A stretch of DNA of 64,000 nt from Kiritimatiellia bacterium (GCA_018001225.1 JAGNIJ010000011.1:1-64000); one strand, 5' to 3'. Positions 9,051-17,907 are shown, counted from the stretch's first letter. Numbers and translations: made by a program. Notes: generated by a model not told the origin, from the letters alone.

Positions 9051-9329
9051 ATGGCACTGACGAAATCGGCGATCCAGGCGGCGTTGGCGGCGAAGACGGG
9101 TCTGGCGAAGAAGCAGGTCGGCGCGTTCTTTGAAGAGCTGGCGAAGCTGGCGTACAAGGAAGCGAAGAACTCGTTCACGATTCCCGGCATCGGGAAACTC
9201 GTGCTGGTCAACCGCGCCGCGCGCATCGGCCGCAACCCGGCCACGGGCGAGCAGATCCAGATCCCGGCCAAGAAGGTCGTGAAGTTCCGCGTCGCCAAGG
9301 CGGCGAAGGTCGCGATTCTCGGCAAGTAA
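9051..9329 (+). CDS. HU family nucleoid DNA-binding protein
   Basis: A 92-residue basic protein of standard HU/IHF length. It has the two-helix N-terminal body (TKSAIQAALAAKTGL), then the beta arm with FTIPGIGKLVLVNRAAR and the signature GRNPATGEQIQIPAKKVVKFR, where the Pro of RNPATG intercalates into DNA. The C-terminus is Lys/Ala-rich (VAKAAKVAIL). HU dimers bend and compact DNA. It has its own likely promoter and a strong terminator, so it is probably a single-gene transcript. Confidence 0.96.
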   Translation: MALTKSAIQAALAAKTGLAKKQVGAFFEELAKLAYKEAKNSFTIPGIGKLVLVNRAARIGRNPATGEQIQIPAKKVVKFRVAKAAKVAILGK

Positions 9330-9350
9330 CATCCGCCGATAACGGATCGT

Positions 9351-9392
9351 GCAGGAAGAGATGGCGGCCCCGCCGCCATCTCTTCTGCTTTT
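9351..9392 (+). terminator. Intrinsic terminator after HU
   Basis: A 16-bp stem with one bulged G (arms 9351-9367 and 9373-9388), a five-base CCCCG loop, then TTTT (9389-9392). A classic Rho-independent terminator 21 bases after the HU stop. Confidence 0.85.
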
Positions 9393-9401
9393 GAGGAGGG
9401 C

Positions 9402-9429
9402 TTGAACTCGCGCCCCGTTCTGCTAGCAT
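9402..9429 (+). promoter_or_regulatory. Candidate promoter for the carbamoyltransferase operon
   Basis: TTGAAC (9402-9407) and TAGCAT (9424-9429), spacer 16, immediately after the HU terminator and 57 bases before the YgeW-type start. Each hexamer matches four of six consensus positions. Confidence 0.4.
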
Positions 9430-9486
9430 GAACCACCGCATGAAACAGCCCGGGGGCACGGCCCCCCGCGCGGAAAGGGAGAACCC

Positions 9487-10677
9487 ATGAGCGATGTATC
9501 CAAGCAAATCGAGATCCTCCGACGCCTGAACGCCAGCCTTTACGGGAAGGACTTCCTCCTGACCTGGGACAAGTCCGTCGCCGAACTGGAGCTGATCATG
9601 GCCGTCGCGGAAGCCCTGCGCGGCCTGTACCGCCAGAACCTCTCCGCCCGCTGCTTCGACTCGGGCCTGGCCGTCTCCCTCTTCCGCGACCAGTCCACGC
9701 GCACGCGCTTCTCCTTCGCCTCCGCCTCCAACCTGCTCGGCCTGACCGTGCAGGACCTGGACGAGGGCAAGTCCCAGATCGCCCACGGCGAGACCGTGCG
9801 CGAAACCGCCAACATGATCTCCTTCCTCACCGAGGTCATCGGCATCCGCGACGACATGTTCCTCGGCGCCGGCCACACCTACATGCTCGAGGTGGCGGCG
9901 GCGCTGGACGACGGCTTCAAGAACGGCGTGCTGCACCAGCGCCCGGCCATCGTCAACCTTCAGTGCGACGTGGACCACCCCACCCAGGCCATGGCGGACC
10001 TGATGTGGCTCAAGGAGTACTTCGGCTCGCTGGAGAGCCTGCGCGGCCGCAAGATCGCGATGACCTGGGCCTACTCGCCCAGCTACGGCAAGCCGCTCTC
10101 CGTGCCGCAGGGCATCATCGGCCTGATGACCCGCTTCGGCATGCACGTGTCGCTGGCCCATCCCGAGGGCTATGACCTGATCCCGGAGGTCGTGGACCTG
10201 GCGCGCAAGAACGCGGAGGCCACGGGCGGAACCTTCACCACGGGAGCCTCGATGGACGAGGCCTTCCGCGAAGCGGACATCGTCTATCCGAAATCCTGGG
10301 CCCCCTACCGCGTCATGGGCCGCCGCACGGAACTCCTGCGCGCCAACGACCGGGACGGCCTCAAGCAGCTTGAGAAGGAGTGCCTGGCCAACAACGCGCG
10401 GTTCACCGACTGGGAGTGCACGGAGCAGAAGATGAAGGGCACGAAGAACGGTGCGGCGCTCTACATGCACTGCCTGCCGGCCGACATCTCCGGCGTGTCC
10501 TGCAAGCAGGGCGAGGTGCAGGACAGCGTCTTCGACCGCTACCGCATCCAAACCTACAAGGAGGCCGGCTGGAAACCGTTTGCCATCGCCGCCATGATGC
10601 TGACCTCGCGATTCAAGGATCCGGCGGATGTTCTGGAGAAACTGGCGAAAGGCAACCGACTTCGCCTCATCGCGTAG
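9487..10677 (+). CDS. ygeW: YgeW-type (knotted) carbamoyltransferase
   Basis: A 396-residue cytoplasmic enzyme of the aspartate/ornithine carbamoyltransferase superfamily, the same length as E. coli YgeW. The carbamoyl-phosphate loop FRDQSTRTRFSF holds STRTR at 70-74; DHPTQAMADL and MHCLPAD are the other conserved active-site stretches. The long insert ECTEQKMKGTKNGA and the unusual substrate loop set it apart from ArgF and PyrB. The carbamate kinase gene follows after 9 bases, so the pair can turn a carbamoylated substrate plus phosphate into carbamoyl phosphate and then ATP. Work on anaerobic purine breakdown has linked YgeW to 2,3-diureidopropionate; substrate assignment here is inference. 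There is no argininosuccinate gene nearby, arguing against arginine synthesis. Confidence 0.9.
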   Translation: MSDVSKQIEILRRLNASLYGKDFLLTWDKSVAELELIMAVAEALRGLYRQNLSARCFDSGLAVSLFRDQSTRTRFSFASASNLLGLTVQDLDEGKSQIAHGETVRETANMISFLTEVIGIRDDMFLGAGHTYMLEVAAALDDGFKNGVLHQRPAIVNLQCDVDHPTQAMADLMWLKEYFGSLESLRGRKIAMTWAYSPSYGKPLSVPQGIIGLMTRFGMHVSLAHPEGYDLIPEVVDLARKNAEATGGTFTTGASMDEAFREADIVYPKSWAPYRVMGRRTELLRANDRDGLKQLEKECLANNARFTDWECTEQKMKGTKNGAALYMHCLPADISGVSCKQGEVQDSVFDRYRIQTYKEAGWKPFAIAAMMLTSRFKDPADVLEKLAKGNRLRLIA

Positions 10678-10686
10678 GAATTCGCC

Positions 10687-11631
10687 ATGTCCAAGCCCCT
10701 GGTCGTCATCGCCATCGGCGGGAACTCGCTGATCAAGGACGCCAAGCACATGACGGTGCTGGACCAGTACCTTGCCGCCGGCGAGACCAGCCACCACATC
10801 GCCGCGCTGGTCAACGAGGGCTACAGGGTGGTCATCACGCACGGGAACGGGCCGCAGGTCGGCTTCATCCTGATGCGCTCGGAGATCGCGCGGACCCAGC
10901 TCCATCAGGTCCCGCTCGAAAGCTGCGTGGCGGACACGCAGGGCGCCATCGGCTACCAGGTGGAGCAGACGCTGATGAACGAGCTCCGGCGGCAGGGGCT
11001 CCAACAATCCATCGTGGCGGTGGTCACCCAGGTGGTCGTGGACAAGGACGACCCCGCCTTCAAGAATCCGACCAAGCCGATCGGCCCGTTCTTCACGAAG
11101 GAGGACGCGCTGCTGCACCAGGACAAGGACGGATGGGCGGTCAAGGAAGACGCCGGCCGCGGCTGGCGCCGGGTGGTCCCCTCGCCGAAGCCCCTGGAGA
11201 TTGTCGAAGAGGATGTCATCCGCACGCTGCTGAACCACGACGTGCTCGTGGTGGCGGTCGGCGGCGGGGGCATCCCCGTCGTCCGGCTTCCGAACGGAGA
11301 CCTGCAGGGCTGCGCGGCGGTAATCGACAAGGACGCGGCCTCCAGCCTCCTGGCGCGCCACCTGAAGGCCGACCTTTTCGTCATCTCCACCGGCGTGGAC
11401 CAGGTGGCCCTCGACTACGGCAAGCCCACGCAACGCTTCCTCGACCGCATCACCGTGGCCCAGGCGAAGCAGTACCTGCGGGAGGGGCAGTTCCCCGCCG
11501 GCAGCATGGGACCGAAGATCGAGGCCGCCATCGCCTACCTTGAAAACGGCGGCAAGGAAGTCATCATTACGCAGCCGCATCTTCTCGAAGACGCCATCCA
11601 CGGCAAAACCGGCACGCGAATCGTGCCCTGA
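10687..11631 (+). CDS. arcC: Carbamate kinase
   Basis: A 314-residue cytoplasmic enzyme of the amino-acid kinase fold. It catalyses carbamoyl phosphate + ADP to carbamate + ATP in fermentative ureide or arginine use. Motifs: AIGGNSLI at the N-terminus, VVITHGNGPQVG (about 48-59), the nucleotide-site strand VVAVGGGGIPVV (about 194-205), CAAVIDKDAAS (about 213-223) and the closing MGPKIEAA. Length and motifs match ArcC/YqeA. It sits 9 bases after the YgeW-type gene and 13 bases before the PLP enzyme, giving a three-gene operon like the E. coli ygeW-yqeA neighbourhood. Confidence 0.94.
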   Translation: MSKPLVVIAIGGNSLIKDAKHMTVLDQYLAAGETSHHIAALVNEGYRVVITHGNGPQVGFILMRSEIARTQLHQVPLESCVADTQGAIGYQVEQTLMNELRRQGLQQSIVAVVTQVVVDKDDPAFKNPTKPIGPFFTKEDALLHQDKDGWAVKEDAGRGWRRVVPSPKPLEIVEEDVIRTLLNHDVLVVAVGGGGIPVVRLPNGDLQGCAAVIDKDAASSLLARHLKADLFVISTGVDQVALDYGKPTQRFLDRITVAQAKQYLREGQFPAGSMGPKIEAAIAYLENGGKEVIITQPHLLEDAIHGKTGTRIVP

Positions 11632-11644
11632 TCGGAGGGAGCCC

Positions 11645-12916
11645 ATGTTCTTCACCGGGTTCGAGTGCGTGGCCTGCGCCGCGCGGCAGGCGGCCGATTT
11701 CCGCGGATTCACCTGCCCGGCCTGCGGCGGGAACCTGAACATCACCTACGACTACGACGGGCTCAAGAACCGCGTCGGCAAGGAGCGGCTGGTCACGTTC
11801 GGCCGGCCCGACCTGTTCCGCTACGCGCCCCTGCTGCCGCTCGACCGGCCCGGCCTGGCCTCGCCGCTGCGCGTCGGCTGGACCCCGCTTTACCCCGCGC
11901 CGCGCCTCGGCGCGCCCCTCGGCTTGAAGCACCTGTACCTGAAGGACGACGGTCTTAATCCCAGCGCCTCGTTCAAGGATCGCGCCGGCGCGGTCGCCCT
12001 GGTCCGGGCGCGCGAGACCGGCGCCAAGGTCATCGCGGGCGCGAGCACGGGCAACGCGGGCAGTTCCATGGCCTGCCTTTCGGCCAGCGTCGGCATGCCG
12101 TGCGTCATCTTCGTCCCGGAGAAGGCCCCGCCGGCCAAGATCGCCCAGTTGCTGGTCTTCGGCGCGCGCGTGCTGGCCGTCCGCGGCACCTACGATGACG
12201 CGTTCGATCTCTGCATGAAGGTCTGCGCCGAGCGCGGCTGGTTCAACCGGAACACCGGTCATAACCCCTTCACGCGCGAAGGCAAGAAGACGTGCAGCTT
12301 CGAGATCTGCGAGCAGCTCGGCTGGCACGCCCCGGATCGCGTCGTCGTGGCCACCGGCGACGGGAACATCATCAGCGGGATATGGAAGGGCATGAAGGAC
12401 CTGTACGCCGTCGGCCTGATCGACCGCCTGCCGAAGATCGACTGCGCCCAATCCGAGAAGAGCGACGCCGTCACGCGGGCCGTGGAAAAGGTGCGGGCGG
12501 ACCACCCCGGCGGGACGGCCGGCGTGGACTGGCGCCACGTCACGGTGGAGCCGGTCAAGGCCACGACCCTGGCCGATTCCATCAGCGTGGACGCGCCGCG
12601 GGACGGCCTGGCCGCGGTGCGGGCCGTGGTGGAGTCGGGCGGCGAAGCCTGCACGGTGCCGGACGAGGAGATCCTCGCTGCGATCCCGGACCTCGCGCGC
12701 GGCGCCGGCGTGTTCGCCGAGCCCGCCGCCGCCTGCGCCTGGGCGGTCACCCGGAAGCTGGCCCAGACGGGCCGCCTCCGCGCCGAGGAAAAGGTCGTGT
12801 GCCTCATCACGGGGAACGGCTTGAAAGACGCCGGGGCCGCGCGCAAGGCCGCCGGCGAACCGACGCGGATCCAGCCCACCGTGGAAGCCGCCCTCGCCGC
12901 GCTCGCCGATCTGTAA
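11645..12916 (+). CDS. Threonine-synthase-like PLP enzyme with N-terminal zinc ribbon
   Basis: A 423-residue fold-type II PLP enzyme. The start at 11645 has a CGGAGGGA ribosome site. Cys8, Cys11, Cys24 and Cys27 form a CxxC...CxxC ribbon typical of archaeal/plant-type threonine synthases. NPSASFKDRAG gives the Schiff-base Lys at 111; GASTGNAGSSMA is the phosphate-binding loop. By family it would convert O-phosphohomoserine to threonine. Its place as third gene after a YgeW-type carbamoyltransferase and carbamate kinase, where E. coli has the PLP lyase YgeX, raises the alternative that it handles a diamino acid or another ureide product. No thrA or thrB is seen nearby. Family is certain, substrate is not. 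Confidence 0.82.
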   Translation: MFFTGFECVACAARQAADFRGFTCPACGGNLNITYDYDGLKNRVGKERLVTFGRPDLFRYAPLLPLDRPGLASPLRVGWTPLYPAPRLGAPLGLKHLYLKDDGLNPSASFKDRAGAVALVRARETGAKVIAGASTGNAGSSMACLSASVGMPCVIFVPEKAPPAKIAQLLVFGARVLAVRGTYDDAFDLCMKVCAERGWFNRNTGHNPFTREGKKTCSFEICEQLGWHAPDRVVVATGDGNIISGIWKGMKDLYAVGLIDRLPKIDCAQSEKSDAVTRAVEKVRADHPGGTAGVDWRHVTVEPVKATTLADSISVDAPRDGLAAVRAVVESGGEACTVPDEEILAAIPDLARGAGVFAEPAAACAWAVTRKLAQTGRLRAEEKVVCLITGNGLKDAGAARKAAGEPTRIQPTVEAALAALADL

Positions 12917-13016
12917 GTGCGGGCGCGCAGGCCCGACCTCCCGTCCGCCGCGCCGTGGCCGCTTACGGCTGGAAAGAAGTCCCCGCCTCTGGCAAAGTGC
13001 AGAGAGGAGAACCGTT

Positions 13017-13439
13017 ATGAACCGGCAGCAGATCCTGGAGTTCCTGAACAAAACGCAGACCTGTCACCTGGCGACCGTGGAGGACGGGGAGCCGCGCGTG
13101 CGGGGGATGATGATGTACCGGGCGGACGAATCCGGCATCCTCTTCCACACGGGCACGGGCAAGGACCTGTACCGGCAGATCCAGGCCCAGCCGGCCGTCG
13201 AGCTCTGCTTCAACGACCTGGCGGCCGGAATCCAGGTGCGGGTTCGAGGGCGCGCGCGGGTCGTCGGGGACCGGGCGCTCAAGGAAGAGATCGTCGCCGC
13301 CCGCGATTTCATGAAGCCCTGGATCGAGAAGTACGGCTACGACCTGCTCGGCGTCTTCCGCGTGACCGAATGCCGGGCCACGGTGTGGACCTTCGCGACC
13401 AATTTCGTACCCAAGGAGTTCGTCGCGCTGACGCCATGA
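13017..13439 (+). CDS. Pyridoxamine 5'-phosphate oxidase-like flavin-binding protein
   Basis: A 140-residue split-barrel protein with an AGAGGAGA ribosome site. The first 60 residues (FLNKTQTCHLATVEDGEPRV, then MMMYRADESGILFHTG) show the typical FMN-binding barrel of small PNPOx-like general stress proteins. TGTGKDLYRQI is the probable phosphate-binding segment. Substrate is unknown: members bind FMN, F420 or heme. Its stop overlaps the ATG of the kinase-like gene by four bases (ATGA), implying coupled translation and perhaps a shared function. Confidence 0.85.
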   Translation: MNRQQILEFLNKTQTCHLATVEDGEPRVRGMMMYRADESGILFHTGTGKDLYRQIQAQPAVELCFNDLAAGIQVRVRGRARVVGDRALKEEIVAARDFMKPWIEKYGYDLLGVFRVTECRATVWTFATNFVPKEFVALTP

Positions 13440-15100
13440 CCGCCGCCCCTCCCGAGGCCGCCCGGCTGACCCTGCTGGGCGTGGACTACCTCCACGTCAA
13501 GACCGCGGACGGCGGCGACCTGTACCTGACGCCCCACGGGGTGCCTTTCCGGGAACACCTGCGGCCCGAGAACTGGTACGACACGTCCTGGTTTGAACAG
13601 AACCGCGAGAAACTGATCGGCACCGGAACGGTCTATCGCGTGCGGACCCGGCCGCAGCGGGGCTTCTCCAAGGAACTGGTGGTCAAGTGGTGCCGCGTCG
13701 GCGAGGAGGTGCCGATGGACACCTTCACGTTGAGCAAGTTCGTCGAGGCGGAATTCAACAGCCCGTACGAGGAGTTCTCGCTGGTCATGGAGATGCGGGC
13801 CCGCACCGCGCAGGGCATCGTGCGCACGCACAAGCCGCTGGGCATTTACGTCCCGGCAAAGAAACTGAAACTGTGGCAGACCGGACGGTCGCTCTCCCGC
13901 ATGGAGCAGAAAAAGGCCAAGAACCGCGACGTCGAACTGGACGTCTTCCGCCAGTACATCCTGATCTACGAGTGGATCAAGGGCGTCAGCGCGTCGGAGG
14001 CCTTTGACCGGCTCCTGCCCGATCCCCGGGAGCGGCGGCAGGAGCTGATTGCCTTCACCGACCGCGTCGCGGAGGATCTGCACCGCAAGGGCTTTCGGGT
14101 GCTGGATTCCAAGCCCGAGCACTTCATTGTCCGGCCGCGGCCCGAAGGCGGCATCCTACGTTCCCGCGACGGGACCATCCCCTATGCCCTGGTGGATTTC
14201 GAGTTGCTCGAACGGACGCCGGAGCGGGAGCAGGAAGTCACGGCCTCTCGCCGCGCCGCGTACCTTCAGCATCAAAAGGACCGCTTTGCGGGATCGGGGG
14301 ACAAGGACTTTCCGACGCACCTGACGCCCTCGCGGGTGTTCGGCGTGGACTACGTGTACGGCCATTCCGAGAGCACCCAGGGACAGTTGTGGGTGGTCGG
14401 GCGCGATCCTTCGCTGTTCGACTACTTTCTCCCCGAGCGCTGGCGGCGCACGCCGCGCCGCGCGCTGTCCAAGACCGGGCAGACCCACTACACGCGCACA
14501 AAGGACTTGATCCACCTGGTCTGGAAAGTGTCCCGGGTGGGCGAGCGGCCGGATCCGGAAGCCTCCTCGGAAGCGCGGGTCCGCATAGCGGAACACGGAT
14601 ACAACAGTCCGTTCGAGGAATTCGCTATGGCGCTGGAACTGGGGCGGCGGGGAGTAGCCACGGTGTATCCCCGCGCCATCTACATGACCGGCCAGGAAGC
14701 GGCGCCCGAGGCCTACACCCTGGACCCCAGCCGCTACGTGTCCCACCAGGGGCTCCGGACGCCCGAGGGGTTCCCGGTCCTGCGCACGGATCACAACTAC
14801 ATTACCGTGTGGGGATTCTGGAATGGATCGGACGAGTTACTGGCCTCCCGGGACACCGAGCACTGCCGGGGCATGGATTTGCTTCGGGCGCTGGAAGACG
14901 GCCTGATCGACGCGGAGGAATTCGCGGAGCTTCTCGACCGGGCGCGGGCCGAACTGACCCGGGCCGGCTTCGAAGACCTGAATCTCAAGGGGACGCACGT
15001 CATGCTCTCCCTGACCGCACAGGATCACCTGATCCGGCAGGAGGACGGCCAACTGGCTCTTCGGTTCTCCAATTTCAGTTTCATGCGAAAGAAGCCCTAG
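13436..15100 (+). CDS. Unrecognised protein with two kinase-like halves
   Basis: A 554-residue cytoplasmic protein that I do not recognise as a named family. It appears internally duplicated: FGVDY/LGVDY openings at about 15 and 302, KELVVKWCRVGEE (79-91) against HLVWKVSRVGERP (360-372), and EFNSPYEEF (106-114) against GYNSPFEEF (388-396). The first half has protein-kinase-like landmarks: Lys84, Glu112/113, a hinge-like IYEWIKG, a loop LDSKPEHFIV (223-232) resembling the kinase catalytic loop, and LVDFELLER (252-260) like the DFG segment. The second half keeps Lys364 and Glu394/395 but its loop is EDLNLKGTH and the metal-binding Asp is missing, so it may be a pseudokinase. It overlaps the flavin-protein gene by four bases. 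The kinase reading is an inference from motif spacing. Confidence 0.7.
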   Translation: MTAAPPEAARLTLLGVDYLHVKTADGGDLYLTPHGVPFREHLRPENWYDTSWFEQNREKLIGTGTVYRVRTRPQRGFSKELVVKWCRVGEEVPMDTFTLSKFVEAEFNSPYEEFSLVMEMRARTAQGIVRTHKPLGIYVPAKKLKLWQTGRSLSRMEQKKAKNRDVELDVFRQYILIYEWIKGVSASEAFDRLLPDPRERRQELIAFTDRVAEDLHRKGFRVLDSKPEHFIVRPRPEGGILRSRDGTIPYALVDFELLERTPEREQEVTASRRAAYLQHQKDRFAGSGDKDFPTHLTPSRVFGVDYVYGHSESTQGQLWVVGRDPSLFDYFLPERWRRTPRRALSKTGQTHYTRTKDLIHLVWKVSRVGERPDPEASSEARVRIAEHGYNSPFEEFAMALELGRRGVATVYPRAIYMTGQEAAPEAYTLDPSRYVSHQGLRTPEGFPVLRTDHNYITVWGFWNGSDELLASRDTEHCRGMDLLRALEDGLIDAEEFAELLDRARAELTRAGFEDLNLKGTHVMLSLTAQDHLIRQEDGQLALRFSNFSFMRKKP

Positions 15101-15142
15101 CCGCGGATCGGCCCCCTTCATCCGGATACCCCGCCCCCATGG

Positions 15143-15286
15143 CTAGGCCATACTTTGCAAAGTATGGCCTAGCGCAATCTATTACAAGTAGACCACAATA
15201 TATTTCATTTCAATATGTTATGGCTTATTCCGCCGTCTTTTCTTCATCGTGTTTACCTAGGCCATACTTTGCGAAGTATGGCCTAG
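15143..15286. repeat. Pair of 30-base palindromes flanking an AT-rich spacer
   Basis: A perfect 30-base palindrome (15143-15172; half-site CTAGGCCATACTTTG) and a near-identical second copy (15257-15286, one centre change) flank an AT-rich 84-base spacer in otherwise very GC-rich DNA. There is no coding potential or U-tract. A second locus of the same design lies at 60190-60300. The rest of the 15101-15430 gap shows nothing recognisable. Confidence 0.85.
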
Positions 15287-15430
15287 GGGGGGATGTCCAT
15301 GAAGCACTCGGGGAAGGCATCCGCCCTTGGCCGGTTTGCCTCGCGGGAGCGCATGCCGGAACGCCCGCGTCCAGCATGGTTCCCGGCCTCGCTCGCTGGC
15401 AGGACAAGCCCGCGGCGTACAAGGATCTCG

Positions 15431-16213
15431 TTATGCCCGAACGTCTCCATTCAAAGCTATCGTGACCTCCTCCACGACCAGGTCCCGGCGCCCGGAGGCC
15501 TGCGCCGCCGCGCGCACCAGGGCCGTCAGTCCCCCGCAGCAAGGAACCTCCATGCGCACCACGATCACCCGCGGCAGAGTCGGCTCGGACAGGATGGCCG
15601 CCAGCTTTTCCATGTAGCCATCGGTCCGATCCAGCTTGGGACAGCCGACGACCACCGAACGGCCGCGCAGGAACCGCCAATGGACGTCGGCGGAGGCCAG
15701 GGGCGCGCACGTGCTCATGACGACCAGTTCCTTGCCCTTGAAATACGGCGCGCCCGGCGGCACCAGGTGAATCTGGATCGGCCATTGGCGCAACTCGGAA
15801 GTCTGGACGCGAGGCGGCAGTCCGGCCCGGCCCGCGGGCACGGGCTCGGCCGGCCCGGTCCCTGAAAACTCGCGCACGGCCATGCCGGGACATCCTCCCG
15901 CCCGCGGAATTCCCGCGACGCCGCCGTGCCGACTCGCCGCCTCGTCAAAGGCACGAACCGCCGCCGCCCCGCCCGTCCGCGCCACGTGCTCCCGGGCCGC
16001 CGCCGGATCGTAGTCGGGCGCGTCGACTTCGATGATGTTCAGCGCGCGGGTGGGACATTCCCCCACGCAGTCGCCGAACCCGTCGCAGTACTGCTCCCGG
16101 ACCAGCTTCGCCTTGCCGGCCACGATCTGCAGCGCGCCTTCGGCGCAGGCCGTCACGCATTCCCCGCAGCCGTTGCAAAGGTTTTCGTCGATCGTAATGA
16201 TTTTACGCTTCAT
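15431..16213 (-). CDS. 4Fe-4S ferredoxin-domain protein linked to hybrid cluster protein
   Basis: A 260-residue cytoplasmic iron-sulfur protein. The first cluster motif is complete (Cys13, 16, 19 and 23 in LCNGCGECVTAC). The second (YCDGFGDCVGECP) has Phe where the second Cys is expected, a degeneration I recall from close relatives of this family. After a linker (about 75-135) the C-terminal domain (VMSTCAPL, VVVGCPKLDR, EVPCCGGL) has further conserved Cys. It begins 4 bases after the hcp stop, so it is in the hcp operon and is the likely electron donor to Hcp for NO or hydroxylamine reduction. Confidence 0.85.
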   Translation of the reverse strand: MKRKIITIDENLCNGCGECVTACAEGALQIVAGKAKLVREQYCDGFGDCVGECPTRALNIIEVDAPDYDPAAAREHVARTGGAAAVRAFDEAASRHGGVAGIPRAGGCPGMAVREFSGTGPAEPVPAGRAGLPPRVQTSELRQWPIQIHLVPPGAPYFKGKELVVMSTCAPLASADVHWRFLRGRSVVVGCPKLDRTDGYMEKLAAILSEPTLPRVIVVRMEVPCCGGLTALVRAAAQASGRRDLVVEEVTIALNGDVRA

Positions 16214-16217
16214 GGCT

Positions 16218-17870
16218 TCAGGCCGCGGAGCCCAGCGCCGCGGCCAGGTCCTTCTCGACCGACCCGACAGGCTGGATGTTGAACTTCTCCACCAGCACCT
16301 TGACCACCGGGGGCGTCAGGAAGGCCGGCAGGCTAGGTCCGATCCGTATATTCCGAATGCCGAGATGCAGCAGGGTCAGTAGGATGCACACCGCCTTCTG
16401 CTCGTACCACGACAGGATCAGCGAGAGCGGCAAATCATTGACCCCGCACCCAAAGGCCCCGGCCAGCGCCGAGGCGATCTTGATGGCCGAGTAGGCGTCG
16501 TTGCATTGCCCGACGTCCAGGAGGCGCGGCAGGCCCGCCACGGTCCCGAAATCGAGCTTGTTGAAGCGGTACTTGCCGCACGCCAGGGTCAGGATCACGC
16601 AATCCTGCGGCACGGCCTGCGCGAACTCGGTGTAGTAGTCCCGGCCCGGCTTCGCGCCGTCACATCCCCCGATCAGGAAGAAATGGCGGATATCGCCTTT
16701 CTTCACCGCCTCGATGACCTGGCCGGCCACCCCGAGCACCGCGTGGTGCCCGAAGCCGACCAGGATCGTCTTCTCCGGTTCGTCCGCCATGAACCCGGGC
16801 GCCGCCAGGGCCGCCTCGATGACCGGCTTGAAGTCCCGATTCGCGATGTGCCGAACCCCCGGCCAGGCCACCAGGCCGCTCGTGAAAATCCGGCCCGTGT
16901 AGCTCTCCTTGGGTTTCTGGATGCAGTTCGTGGTCATGAGGATGGCGCCGGGGAACGCATCGAATTCCTTGCGCTGGTCCTGCCAGGCGCCCCCGTAGTT
17001 GCCGGCCAGGTGTTTGTACTTCTTCAATCCCGGATAGCCGTGGGCCGGCAACATCTCGCCGTGCGTGTAAATGTTGATCCCGGCCCCCTCGGTCTGCTTC
17101 AGCAACTCTTCCAAGTCCTTGAGATCGTGGCCGGAAACCAGGATAGCCTTGCCCTGGACCGGCGTGATCCGCACCGGCGTCGGCACGGGGTGCCCGTACG
17201 CGCCCGTATTGGCGCTGTCCAGCAGGCCCATGACGGCCAGGTTCACCTCGCCGCAGCGCAGATTCATGGCGAGCAATTGGTCCACCGTGGGCGCCGGCTG
17301 CGTGAGGAAATCCAAGGCCTCGTGCATGAACGCGTACACGGCCTCGTCTTCCTTGCCGAGGATCAACGCGTGGTCGGCATACGCCGCCGTGCCCTTCAGC
17401 CCGTACATCAGCAACTCCTGCAGGCCGGTAATGTCCGGCCCCAGGTTCGCCATCCGGCCCTCCACGGACACTTGCTCCCCCTGCCGGATCAGCTCGTCCA
17501 GGTCGGCGGCCGGGCGCCAGGCGGCCGGGCCGGAGAGGTTCTCCACTGGCGCGCCCCGGTCCGCGCAGGCCTTCTCGTACAGCGCCCTGGCCTTCTCCCG
17601 GAGCGCCGCGGCCCGGCGCAGCAGAACCTCGATGCGCCTCGGGTCAAAATTCACGTTGGTCACCGTCGTGAACAGGGACTCCAGCGCAAAGACATCCACG
17701 TCGTGATCCCGGCCGCCCAGTTGCCGGGCGCGATGGGCATACTGGCTGATCCCCTTCTGGGCGTGGATCAGCAGATCCAACAAGGCGGCGGTATCCGGAT
17801 CCTTGCCGCATACCCCGAACGCCGTGCATCCCGTACCCTTGGCCGTCTGCTCGCATTGATAGCAAAACAT
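16218..17870 (-). CDS. hcp: Hybrid cluster protein (hydroxylamine reductase), class I
   Basis: A 550-residue cytoplasmic Fe-S enzyme. The N-terminal ligands Cys3, Cys6, Cys15 and Cys21 follow the CX2CX8CX5C spacing of class I enzymes, which hold a 4Fe-4S cluster. Hybrid-cluster ligands are visible in [33 protein letters not shown] and [11 protein letters not shown]. Hcp reduces NO to N2O and hydroxylamine to ammonia under nitrosative stress in anaerobes. It is first in the operon with the ferredoxin gene. The start has a GGGAGAA ribosome site, and a TATAGT -10 with an Fnr/HcpR-type site sits upstream. Confidence 0.96.
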   Translation of the reverse strand: MFCYQCEQTAKGTGCTAFGVCGKDPDTAALLDLLIHAQKGISQYAHRARQLGGRDHDVDVFALESLFTTVTNVNFDPRRIEVLLRRAAALREKARALYEKACADRGAPVENLSGPAAWRPAADLDELIRQGEQVSVEGRMANLGPDITGLQELLMYGLKGTAAYADHALILGKEDEAVYAFMHEALDFLTQPAPTVDQLLAMNLRCGEVNLAVMGLLDSANTGAYGHPVPTPVRITPVQGKAILVSGHDLKDLEELLKQTEGAGINIYTHGEMLPAHGYPGLKKYKHLAGNYGGAWQDQRKEFDAFPGAILMTTNCIQKPKESYTGRIFTSGLVAWPGVRHIANRDFKPVIEAALAAPGFMADEPEKTILVGFGHHAVLGVAGQVIEAVKKGDIRHFFLIGGCDGAKPGRDYYTEFAQAVPQDCVILTLACGKYRFNKLDFGTVAGLPRLLDVGQCNDAYSAIKIASALAGAFGCGVNDLPLSLILSWYEQKAVCILLTLLHLGIRNIRIGPSLPAFLTPPVVKVLVEKFNIQPVGSVEKDLAAALGSAA

Positions 17871-17907
17871 GTCTGCTTCTCCCTTTGATTGACCTTTTTA
17901 CGCCCCC

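Noticed and set aside
11645-12916. Naming the PLP enzyme ygeX or thrC
   Set aside because: Sequence resembles threonine synthase while context resembles ygeX; neither symbol is safe.
12917-13435. Upstream extension of the kinase-like reading frame
   Set aside because: The extension overlaps the PNPOx-like gene in another frame and translates to Arg/Gly-rich sequence; the ATG at 13436 with the ATGA overlap is the better start.
15143-15286. Intrinsic terminators for the kinase-like and ferredoxin genes
   Set aside because: No T-tract, two near-identical palindromes with an AT spacer, and a second locus with the same plan not at an operon end; a repeat element fits better.
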